From Bacteroidales bacterium (lineage in GTDB: Bacteria > Bacteroidota > Bacteroidia > Bacteroidales > UBA7960), in the NCBI GenBank assembly GCA_003451785.1, contig DMJL01000186.1, forward strand, positions 1 to 12,352: a stretch of 12,352 nucleotides of DNA, in the 5' to 3' direction. Position numbers and translations under genes: made by a program. Below are positions 6,561 to 12,352 of the stretch, in pieces. Under the pieces are notes generated by a model, which was given only the letters and a program-made list of their open reading frames with translations, ran no database searches and was not told where the DNA came from. The first letter of the stretch is position 1. Each line of letters begins with the position of its first letter.

Positions 6561-7748
6561 CTACTGCGCCCGACTTTTTCTTATTCTTGTAAAAACTCTA
6601 TCACCAAAGGCGTACACAAATGTTCGGTAAGCAGCAAAAATAACGAGTGGCAGGAAAGGCAGATGCAAATATTGTGGCACAAAAATCCAGCCTACCAAAA
6701 GACTGCTACTCAAAAGGAATGCGACAATAAAATAAACTTTTGTTATGCCGGTTGGCTTACTGAGATTGCTTTTGAAAACAAAGTATAAATGTGTGGGTAA
6801 AGCCCATAGGATGTTCAGATTAATATCTGTAGATGTGTGCTCTGAGATAAACCACATGAAGGAAATGGCCAAACCAGCCAATCCCAATATGGAGAAAAAC
6901 ACCTTATCGAAAACCCTTGCAGCTTTCGGAAGTAATTGAAGCATAAAACCTATAATCACTATAGCCCACATTATAATTTTAGGCGACAGCCAACTGGGCT
7001 GCGAGGGAGAAAAGGTTTTAGGTATAAGTTCGGAAGTGTGGCTCACCAGTGGTCTTCCATCGGGGAGGTATGCCATAGCGAATGCCACTTTCATTTCATC
7101 GGGCAAATACATATATTCCCAAGGGGTAGCTATTTGGTCGGATGGCAAACCCAAAATGAAATGGATACCAAATCTTGCCCAAGGCGTATTTTCAATATAA
7201 GGTTTGAGCAATTGCCTAAACGATCTTTCGGCACTTGGGTGAGGATCAGCGGGCCAGATTGGGCTTAGAAAATTATCAACCACATCGCGAATGCGGGTTG
7301 CGCAATTGTCGTAAAAAAAATCGTAGAGATAGTAGGCGTTTTCGGGAAGGCTGTTTATTTCCAAGAATGCATAAATTTGCTGAACTTCCTGGGGGTTAAG
7401 ATTCAGAGTTTGCTCAATAACTTGTCTGCCTTCCGATTGGTATTCAAAAATAAACTCGCGAATGGATGATACCGATAGTTTGTAGTTGAGTTTCCCTTGC
7501 AGAAATTTTAAATAAAAGTTTGGGGTGTCGAAATCAAAGGTTCCGTAATTATAAACTTTGTCGATACCCAAGATTGGGTCGGCAACACGAAGAGCATTAT
7601 GCCCAAATGCAGAGTATAGGCTTGGCCCCGGCGAAGCGGTAAGAACAGATATGCGAGCTTCGGGCGATAGCGTTTTAGCTTGAATGCCAAATGCATTGAC
7701 AACCAAACCGCACAAAAAAATTACTACAAAGGAAACGAATTTCTTCAT
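6561..7748 (-). CDS. DUF4105 membrane protein, Lnb-like lipoprotein N-acyltransferase candidate
   Basis: A 395-aa protein with a signal peptide or N-terminal anchor (about 1-24), a periplasmic DUF4105 domain (about 28-250) and five transmembrane helices (about 257-273, 282-301, 310-326, 337-356 and 364-381). The periplasmic domain shows SLYSAFGHNALRV (43-55) with His50, YNYGTFDFDTPNFY (66-79), and DFFYDNCATRIRD (143-155) with Cys149, a Cys/His arrangement resembling NlpC/P60-type thiol enzymes. The membrane part contains SEHTSTDINLNILW (302-315) before a Pro-containing helix, typical of this family. The family was, to my knowledge, recently linked in Bacteroides to N-acylation of lipoproteins (Lnb), the job Lnt does in proteobacteria; applying this here is inference. 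The ATG at 7748 is preferred over one at 7784 because it begins directly with the MKKF signal sequence. Confidence 0.75.
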   Translation of the reverse strand: MKKFVSFVVIFLCGLVVNAFGIQAKTLSPEARISVLTASPGPSLYSAFGHNALRVADPILGIDKVYNYGTFDFDTPNFYLKFLQGKLNYKLSVSSIREFIFEYQSEGRQVIEQTLNLNPQEVQQIYAFLEINSLPENAYYLYDFFYDNCATRIRDVVDNFLSPIWPADPHPSAERSFRQLLKPYIENTPWARFGIHFILGLPSDQIATPWEYMYLPDEMKVAFAMAYLPDGRPLVSHTSELIPKTFSPSQPSWLSPKIIMWAIVIIGFMLQLLPKAARVFDKVFFSILGLAGLAISFMWFISEHTSTDINLNILWALPTHLYFVFKSNLSKPTGITKVYFIVAFLLSSSLLVGWIFVPQYLHLPFLPLVIFAAYRTFVYAFGDRVFTRIRKSRAQ

Positions 7749-7763
7749 TCGATTAAGTTTGCG

Positions 7764-7799
7764 CAAAATTACATCATAAAACAATAGCTACGGCACAAA
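7764..7799 (-). promoter_or_regulatory. Possible promoter of the Lnb-like gene
   Basis: Read on the minus strand, TAATTTTG (7771-7764) matches TAnnTTTG exactly, and a TTTG (7799-7796) lies 24 nt upstream of it, somewhat longer than the usual 19-21. The start of transcription would be near 7757, only about ten bases before the ATG at 7748, giving a very short leader. Confidence 0.35.
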
Positions 7800-7907
7800 C
7801 ATTAAAATTGGTTATCGCAAGAAGTTGTTTGATTCAGCCAATTTCTAACATTCACAAAATGTGCAATTTGCAAAAACTTTCTGTATTAAAATTCTATTTT
7901 ATACTAA

Positions 7908-7939
7908 TTGCTTTAGCAGAAGAAATATGTTTATCTTTG
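7908..7939 (+). promoter_or_regulatory. Upstream promoter (P1) of the rplM operon
   Basis: TATCTTTG at 7932-7939 is an exact TAnnTTTG, with TTG at 7908-7910 and a spacing of 21 nt. It lies 170 nt upstream of rplM. The following CA makes the whole box, TATCTTTGCA, look like strong Bacteroidota promoters. Confidence 0.6.
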
Positions 7940-8012
7940 CAGCCTGAAAATTTGCCCGTTTAGTTATCCAAGATATAAATCAGAAATTTATCAACATGTT
8001 ACTGTTAATAAA

Positions 8013-8044
8013 TTTGTCTGACCCAATTTTTTCAATTAACTTTG
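8013..8044 (+). promoter_or_regulatory. Main promoter (P2) of the rplM operon
   Basis: TTTG at 8013-8016, 20 nt spacing, TAACTTTG at 8037-8044: an exact match to the Bacteroidota sigma-A consensus TTTG-N19-21-TAnnTTTG. Transcription should start near 8050, giving a leader of about 57 nt. The initial transcript would begin in a C-run (8045-8050) able to pair with GGGG at 8058-8061. Confidence 0.75.
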
Positions 8045-8107
8045 CCCCCCTTAAAATGGGGAAAATGTGTTTTAAAATAGTAAGCTACAGCAAATTAAGC
8101 ATTTCGA

Positions 8108-8563
8108 ATGAACACCTTAAGTTACAAAACCATATCTGCAAACAAGGCCACTGCCAATAAGGAGTGGATAATTGTAGATGCAGAAAACCAAATACTTGGC
8201 AGGCTTGCATCAAAAGTAGCCAAGATGATTCGCGGCAAGCACAAGGTGAATTACACCCCCCATGTAGACTGCGGCGACAATGTAGTAATTATCAATGCCG
8301 AGAAAATCCAGCTCACTGGTTCGAAATGGGATCAGAAGGAGTATGTGCGGCATACCGGCTATTCGGGCGGTCAGCGTTTTACCGGCGCACGACTGATGAT
8401 GGCAAAAAAACCCACAGCCATGATAGAGATTGCCATAAAGGGTATGCTGCCTAAAAATCGTTTGGGTCGTACACTTTTTGGCAACCTATATGTATATGCA
8501 GGCAGTGAGCATCCTCATCAAGCACAGCAACCTCAGCAAGTAAACCTTAACACCATTAAGTAA
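8108..8563 (+). CDS. rplM: 50S ribosomal protein L13
   Basis: A 151-aa ribosomal protein of the large subunit and first gene of the translation operon. Recognised by ILGRLASKVAKMIRGKHK (residues 29-46), YTPHVDCGDNVVIINAEK (49-66), YVRHTGYSGGQRF (79-91) and the very conserved GMLPKNRLGRTLFGNLYVYA (112-131) followed by GSEHPHQAQQP. The N-terminal MNTLSYKTISANKATANKEW extension before the core is the form usual in Bacteroidota. There is no purine-rich Shine-Dalgarno before the ATG, as expected for ribosomal genes in this phylum. The stop is only three nt from the start of rpsI, so translation is likely coupled. Confidence 0.98.
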   Translation: MNTLSYKTISANKATANKEWIIVDAENQILGRLASKVAKMIRGKHKVNYTPHVDCGDNVVIINAEKIQLTGSKWDQKEYVRHTGYSGGQRFTGARLMMAKKPTAMIEIAIKGMLPKNRLGRTLFGNLYVYAGSEHPHQAQQPQQVNLNTIK

Positions 8564-8566
8564 CCC

Positions 8567-8953
8567 ATGGAAGTAATCAACACATCTGGAAGAAGGAAGA
8601 CTGCTGTTGCCCGAGTTTACATGAAACCAGGTAACGGGCAGGTAACCGTGAACAAAAAGGACTACAAAGAATATTTTCCGATAGGAATATTGCAATATGT
8701 CGTAAACCAGCCATTTCAAATCACCAACAACGAGGGTAAGTTTGATGTGCAGGTGAATCTTGCCGGTGGTGGCTTCAAAGGACAGGCAGAAGCTCTAAGG
8801 CTTGCAATTTCTAAGGCTTTGGTTAAGCTTAGCCCCGAGTTGCGCCCACCCTTGAAAGAAAAAGGATTGTTGCGCCGCGACCCACGCATGGTAGAACGCA
8901 AGAAGCCTGGCCAAAAGAAAGCTCGCAAGAGATTCCAATTCAGTAAACGCTAA
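8567..8953 (+). CDS. rpsI: 30S ribosomal protein S9
   Basis: A 128-aa small-subunit protein, normal length for S9. It starts with TSGRRKTAVARVYMKPGNG (5-23), followed by FPIGILQYVVNQPF (36-49), the glycine-rich VNLAGGGFKGQAEALRLAIS (63-82), and the C-terminal LLRRDPRMVERKKPGQKKAR. It ends in the invariant RFQFSKR tail, whose terminal Lys-Arg reaches the P-site tRNA in ribosomes. It is three nt after rplM and 29 nt before rpsB, so part of one transcript. Confidence 0.98.
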   Translation: MEVINTSGRRKTAVARVYMKPGNGQVTVNKKDYKEYFPIGILQYVVNQPFQITNNEGKFDVQVNLAGGGFKGQAEALRLAISKALVKLSPELRPPLKEKGLLRRDPRMVERKKPGQKKARKRFQFSKR

Positions 8954-8982
8954 TCATTTTATCCGGATTTTTTACCAACATC

Positions 8983-9891
8983 ATGGCAAGAACCAACTAT
9001 AACGAATTATTAGAGGCTGGTGTGCATTTTGGCCATTTAAGAAGAAAATGGAATCCCAATATGGCTCCTTATATCTTCATGGAGCGCAATGGCATACACA
9101 TAATAGACCTCAACAAAACCATAGCCAAAATTGATGAAGCAGCCGCTGCAATGAAGCAGATTGCCAAATCGGGCAAGAAAATACTTTTTGTAGCAACAAA
9201 GAAGCAAGCAAAAGATGTAGTAGCTAATATGGTTAAGCAAGTCAACATGCCTTATGTTACCGAGCGTTGGCCCGGTGGTATGCTTACCAATTTTGCAACT
9301 ATTCGCAAGGCAGTTAAAAAGATGGCTACTATAGACCGTATGGGTGTAGATGGCACATTCGACAATATGTCAAAAAGAGAAAGGCTGCAAGTTACTCGCG
9401 AAAGGGCTAAATTAGAAAAACAATTGGGCAGCATCGTTGACCTAAGCCGCCTTCCTTCGGCAGTGTTTGTTGTAGATACTTGCAAGGAACATATTGCGGT
9501 GGCCGAGGCACGCAAATTGAATATTCCTGTGTTTGCAATTGTTGACACCAACGCCAATCCAAACGAAATAGACTTCCCCATTCCTGCCAACGACGATGCA
9601 TCGAAGTCTATACAGATCATTACACAGCAAATGATTGATGCGATAGCAGAGGGACTCGAAGAGCGCAAATTAGATAGAGATAAAATGACAGATGCTGATG
9701 ACGATCAGGATTCAGAATTTGATGCTGATATCACATCTGACAATGTTAAGGCAGATAATTTGCCAGGATTCCGTTCAAGAAAAGTTGCCAAAGCTGGCGA
9801 TACTGACGAATCTGACGAAGGTATCAAAACACCCAAATTACCTAAGGGGGCTCCACTGAAAAAGCCCCAAGCAAAAAGGCCAAGAATCTAA
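8983..9891 (+). CDS. rpsB: 30S ribosomal protein S2 with a charged C-terminal extension
   Basis: A 302-aa S2; the conserved core takes up about residues 1-228, as in typical S2 proteins of about 240 residues. Core landmarks are LLEAGVHFGHLRRKWNPNMA (9-28), IHIIDLNKT (38-46), FVATKKQAKDVV (69-80), RWPGGMLTNFATI (95-107), LPSAVFVVD (157-165), and IPVFAIVDTNANPNEIDFPI (181-200), followed by PANDDASKSIQ. About 74 further residues follow: an acidic stretch (about 237-281, rich in Asp, Glu and Ser) and then a basic, proline-rich end (282-302, ending AKRPRI). The base composition does not change there, so it appears to be part of the gene rather than a fusion. It precedes tsf by 26 nt, the usual rpsB-tsf pairing. 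Confidence 0.98.
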   Translation: MARTNYNELLEAGVHFGHLRRKWNPNMAPYIFMERNGIHIIDLNKTIAKIDEAAAAMKQIAKSGKKILFVATKKQAKDVVANMVKQVNMPYVTERWPGGMLTNFATIRKAVKKMATIDRMGVDGTFDNMSKRERLQVTRERAKLEKQLGSIVDLSRLPSAVFVVDTCKEHIAVAEARKLNIPVFAIVDTNANPNEIDFPIPANDDASKSIQIITQQMIDAIAEGLEERKLDRDKMTDADDDQDSEFDADITSDNVKADNLPGFRSRKVAKAGDTDESDEGIKTPKLPKGAPLKKPQAKRPRI

Positions 9892-9917
9892 CGATCAATT
9901 TTTAAAGGAAAAATATT

Positions 9918-10754
9918 ATGGCGAATATCACAGCCGCAGATGTAAACAAACTGCGCCAACAAACGGGTGCTGGCATGATGGATTGCAAGAAAGCACTTGT
10001 GGAAGCTGAAGGTGATTTTGAAAAAGCAATTGAGATTCTTCGCAAAAAAGGTCAAAAAGTTGCAAACAGCCGTGCCGACCGCGAAGCCAACGAAGGAGTA
10101 GTATTAGCGCAAACCAATTTGGATGGCACCAAAGCTTATGCTATTATGCTCAATTGCGAGACCGATTTTGTTGCCAAAAACCAAGAAATCATTGATTTTA
10201 CCAAATCGCTTCTTAAAATTGGAGTTGAGAAGGGATGTACTACTGCCGAGGAGCTGTTGAGTACAGATATGAATGGTCGCTCAGTGCAAGACAATATCAC
10301 AGATATGATTGGCAAAACTGGAGAGAAACTCGAGTTGAACCGATTCGAAGTGGTTGCAGGCTCCAGAGCATTTGCATATATCCACCAAGGAAACAGACTT
10401 TCCTCCATAGCTGCTTTTAACCAGCCGGCTTCTGAAAAGATTGACCAATTGGGAAAAGAAGTAGTAATGCAAATCGCTGCTATGTCGCCGGTGGCTATTG
10501 ATAAAGACGATGTTGACCCAAAAATTATCGAGAAAGAATTAGAGATAGGTATGGAGTTGGCACGCCAAGAAGGCAAGCCCGAAAATATGGTTGAGAAAAT
10601 TGCACAAGGAAAACTCAACAAGTTTTTCAAAGAAAGCACTTTGCTTAATCAGGAGTCAATCATGGATTCGAAAAAAACCGTTGGTCAGATTCTTAAGGAA
10701 ACACATAACGATCTAACTGTTGTTGCATTCAAGCGACTTGCATTAGGCAGGTAG
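9918..10754 (+). CDS. tsf: Translation elongation factor Ts
   Basis: A 278-aa cytoplasmic nucleotide-exchange factor for EF-Tu, close to the usual length. The N-terminal UBA-like module contains ADVNKLRQQTGAGMMDCKKA (7-26), which contacts EF-Tu; the core carries the signature CETDFVAKN (80-88), followed later by VVAGSRAFAYIHQGNRL. A helical region with LNKFFKESTLLNQ and the C-terminal VGQILKETHNDLTVVAFKRL complete the family pattern. AAAGGA (9903-9908) ahead of the ATG is a modest Shine-Dalgarno. It is the last gene of the rplM operon, with a clear terminator 18 nt after the stop. Confidence 0.98.
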   Translation: MANITAADVNKLRQQTGAGMMDCKKALVEAEGDFEKAIEILRKKGQKVANSRADREANEGVVLAQTNLDGTKAYAIMLNCETDFVAKNQEIIDFTKSLLKIGVEKGCTTAEELLSTDMNGRSVQDNITDMIGKTGEKLELNRFEVVAGSRAFAYIHQGNRLSSIAAFNQPASEKIDQLGKEVVMQIAAMSPVAIDKDDVDPKIIEKELEIGMELARQEGKPENMVEKIAQGKLNKFFKESTLLNQESIMDSKKTVGQILKETHNDLTVVAFKRLALGR

Positions 10755-10772
10755 TTGAACAACGATTAATTG

Positions 10773-10806
10773 AAAAGGGAGCATTTAATGATGCTCCCTT
10801 TTTTTT
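10773..10806 (+). terminator. Intrinsic terminator after tsf
   Basis: Stem AAAAGGGAGCAT (10773-10784) with ATGCTCCCTTTT (10791-10802), loop TTAATG, followed by continuing Ts to 10806. It is a classical Rho-independent terminator and separates the rplM-tsf operon from pyrH. Confidence 0.93.
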
Positions 10807-10817
10807 GTTTGGATATG

Positions 10818-10846
10818 TTGAAATTCAGAAAAACGGCTTACCTTTC
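10818..10846 (+). promoter_or_regulatory. Possible promoter of pyrH
   Basis: TTG at 10818-10820, an 18-nt spacer, and TACCTTTC at 10839-10846 (one mismatch to TAnnTTTG). The position fits, since it lies between the tsf terminator and pyrH, where a promoter is needed. The start of transcription would be near 10852, leaving a leader of about 18 nt. Confidence 0.4.
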
Positions 10847-10869
10847 GTATCAAAATATCAGGGTTAATT

Positions 10870-11583
10870 ATGGCAAAATACAAAAGCGTTCTCTTGAAAT
10901 TAAGCGGGGAGTCCCTTTCGGGCAACACCCAAGAAACATTTGACCCCAAAATGCTTTCTCACTATGCTGAGGAAATCAAATCTATTGTTAAAGAAGGAAT
11001 CAAAGTAGGTGTAGTATTGGGCGGGGGTAATATTTTCAGAGGTATTCAGGGGCAAGGTGCCGGTTTCGATCGCATACAAGGCGACTACATGGGAATGTTG
11101 GCTACTGTTTTAAACAGTTTGGCACTGAAGGGTGCATTAGCAGGCATAGGATTGAAAGCAGAAGTTCTTTCGGGTATTCCTATTGCATCATTGTGCGAAA
11201 AAATGAGCAGCCACAAAGCATTGGAGCTGCAAAACCAAGGATATGTTGTAATTATGGCAGGAGGCACAGGCAATCCTTTTTTCACTACCGACTCGGCCGC
11301 TGCGCTGCGAGCAATAGAGACACGGGCCGATGTGTTGCTCAAAGGTACTAGGGTAGATGGTGTTTATACTGCAGATCCCGAGAAAGACCCCATGGCAAAA
11401 AAAATTAACAGCATAACCTTTGCTGATGCCATTAGCCGCAACTTGCGTGTGATGGACCTTACGGCTTTTACTTTGTGTATGGAAAACAAGATGCCCATAA
11501 TTGTGTTTGATGTAGCTCAAAAAGGAATTTTAGCCGACATTGTTTTGCATGGTAGAATGCCGGGAACCATTGTCTCGGTTTGA
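10870..11583 (+). CDS. pyrH: UMP kinase
   Basis: A 237-aa cytoplasmic enzyme of the amino-acid kinase fold that phosphorylates UMP to UDP with ATP in pyrimidine nucleotide synthesis; normal length for bacterial hexameric UMP kinase. Motifs: KYKSVLLKLSGESLSG (3-18, phosphate-binding Lys10 and Gly13), VVLGGGNIFRG (48-58), GDYMGMLATVLNSLAL (71-86, UMP binding), GGTGNPFFTTDSAAALRA (131-148), and LLKGTRVDGVYTADPEKDP (156-174, nucleotide binding). It starts 63 nt after the terminator of the tsf operon, so it should have its own promoter. In many bacteria frr is next; here the next gene is instead a DUF3575-type gene 34 nt downstream. Confidence 0.98.
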   Translation: MAKYKSVLLKLSGESLSGNTQETFDPKMLSHYAEEIKSIVKEGIKVGVVLGGGNIFRGIQGQGAGFDRIQGDYMGMLATVLNSLALKGALAGIGLKAEVLSGIPIASLCEKMSSHKALELQNQGYVVIMAGGTGNPFFTTDSAAALRAIETRADVLLKGTRVDGVYTADPEKDPMAKKINSITFADAISRNLRVMDLTAFTLCMENKMPIIVFDVAQKGILADIVLHGRMPGTIVSV

Positions 11584-11617
11584 TAATCTTTAGTCTTTTT
11601 ATCTAAAATTTTACTGT

Positions 11618-12193
11618 ATGAAAAATTTTATAAAGACACTTGTAATCTCGATTATCCTATTAGCACCTTTGCTTTTGCATGGTCAACAGCCGGAAGTAGT
11701 GATGACCACAAGACCCAATGTGGTAAAGATAAATCTAATAAGTCCTTTACTAAGAACAGCATCGGTTTTTTATGAGAGAGCATTGAGTACTACAACATCG
11801 GCACAATTAGGGGTTTTTTATTCCGGATATACTTCCTTTGAAACAGTTTTTCAAGGGGTTGGTATTACCCCTGAGTTCCGATTCTATCTTTCGTAGCGGC
11901 ATCCAGCTCCAAGAGGTATTTTTGTTGCTCCTTATTTGCGTTTTCAGCATTTCAATCTTACATTCGACGAGATAAATGATCCTAATCAGGTAAGTGTTAG
12001 TTTCTTTGGAGGGGGATTGCTTGTTGGTTTTCAAGCCATTTTGCGAAATCGTGTGTCTATGGAAGTTTTTGCCGGACCAGCCTATAATCATGCTAATTTA
12101 CACATTGAAGAAGGATCGAGAGAATATTATGATCTTTCGCCCTTACAAGGATTTACAGCAAGAGGAGGCATTACCCTTGGCATTGTTTTTTAA
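11618..12193 (+). pseudogene. DUF3575-type outer-membrane protein gene split by an in-frame TAG
   Basis: One reading frame of 192 codons encodes what looks like a DUF3575-family small beta-barrel or outer-membrane protein, but codon 93 (11894-11896) is TAG. Before it: a signal peptide (about 1-22, LLLHGQ) and NVVKINLISPLLRTASVFYE (34-53), a family-like first strand, ending at ITPEFRFYLS. After it, in the same frame and without any other stop: RHPAPRGIFVAPYLRFQHF, a glycine-rich FFGGGLLVGFQ strand, FAGPAYNH, and a terminal FTARGGITLGIVF typical of an outer-membrane barrel end. The segments join naturally, with the stop where a Lys or similar residue would be expected (one base change from AAG). 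Either a recent nonsense mutation, a sequencing error, or a strain-level off-switch. The 92-residue product alone (ending at 11896) could not form a full barrel. Confidence 0.75.
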
Positions 12194-12312
12194 AGTTGTT
12201 TGGTTGTCGAAAGCCTTTGCCCAATTCCAATGAAAAACCTTAGTGCATGATTGGGTGCAAAAATTAGGGTTGTAATGGATGTTTAGACAGTAGGATTTGC
12301 TAAAGAACTCTG

Positions 12313-12350
12313 AAATGCAAATTGCCTTTTGAAAAGCAGTTTGCATTTTT
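12313..12350 (+). terminator. Probable intrinsic terminator at window end
   Basis: AAATGCAAA (12313-12321) pairs with TTTGCATTT (12340-12348), the stem continuing after one T-G wobble with TGC/GCA, and a run of five Ts at 12346-12350. It lies 120 nt after the DUF3575-type reading frame. The T-run is short, but the position and stem fit a terminator for pyrH and the gene after it. The rest of 12194-12312 shows nothing recognisable. Confidence 0.55.
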
Positions 12351-12352
12351 GC

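Noticed and set aside
9252..9668. Long minus-strand open frame of 138 codons within rpsB
   Set aside because: Complementary shadow of a conserved ribosomal gene; the translation is Ser/Ile-rich with no family pattern and no independent promoter.
10136..10639. Long minus-strand open frame of 167 codons within tsf
   Set aside because: Antisense shadow of tsf; a low-complexity Ser/Phe-rich product is typical of such shadows.
11894..11896. TAG reassigned to an amino acid or read as pyrrolysine
   Set aside because: TAG serves as the normal stop of phoH, the Lnb-like gene, the second exbD and tsf in this window, so a reassigned code is not credible.
1..12352. CRISPR array, insertion sequence, prophage or toxin-antitoxin module
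   Set aside because: No regularly spaced direct repeats, no transposase or integrase frames, and no paired small toxin/antitoxin genes were seen on either strand.

Overview
The window looks like chromosomal DNA of a member of the Bacteroidota. Several things point there: -7 boxes of the TAnnTTTG type, mostly weak Shine-Dalgarno sequences, a PIN-PhoH protein, a secreted M28-family glutaminyl cyclase with a Bacteroidota-style active site, a DUF4105/Lnb-type membrane protein, a DUF3575-type outer-membrane protein, and the gene order rplM-rpsI-rpsB-tsf. I cannot name the genus from sequence alone. Nothing suggests a prophage, insertion sequence, CRISPR array or recent transfer; this is mostly core genome.

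Layout. Positions 81-1097 (+) hold a lipoprotein glutaminyl cyclase, convergent with phoH (1116-2498, -). A 530-nt gap follows, ending in a promoter-like stretch, a small hairpin and tRNA-Ser(GGA) at 3029-3119. Seventy bases later comes a four-gene proton-channel cluster (3190-5418, +): ExbB-type protein, a small three-helix membrane protein, and two ExbD-type proteins. It closes with a strong bidirectional terminator. On the minus strand follow a glyoxalase-fold (VOC) ring-cleaving dioxygenase-like gene (5534-6457) and an Lnb-like lipoprotein N-acyltransferase candidate (6561-7748). A 359-nt divergent region carries two good Bacteroidota promoters reading into rplM-rpsI-rpsB-tsf (8108-10754), which ends at a clear terminator. 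pyrH follows (10870-11583), then a DUF3575-type gene split by a single in-frame TAG, then a probable terminator at the window end.

How the genes fit together. The ribosomal genes and tsf form one translation operon, with pyrH next to it as in many bacteria. The ExbB/ExbD cluster would supply proton-motive-force energy to an outer-membrane process; no TonB is encoded beside it. Glutaminyl cyclase, Lnb-like protein and DUF3575 protein all concern the cell envelope. No wholly new multi-gene system is evident. The items most worth a second look are the Cys replacing a catalytic Asp in the glutaminyl cyclase, the Lnb-like enzyme, the unexplained small membrane protein in the exb cluster, the tRNA-exb arrangement with its leader hairpin, the charged tail on ribosomal protein S2, and the TAG-interrupted DUF3575 gene.
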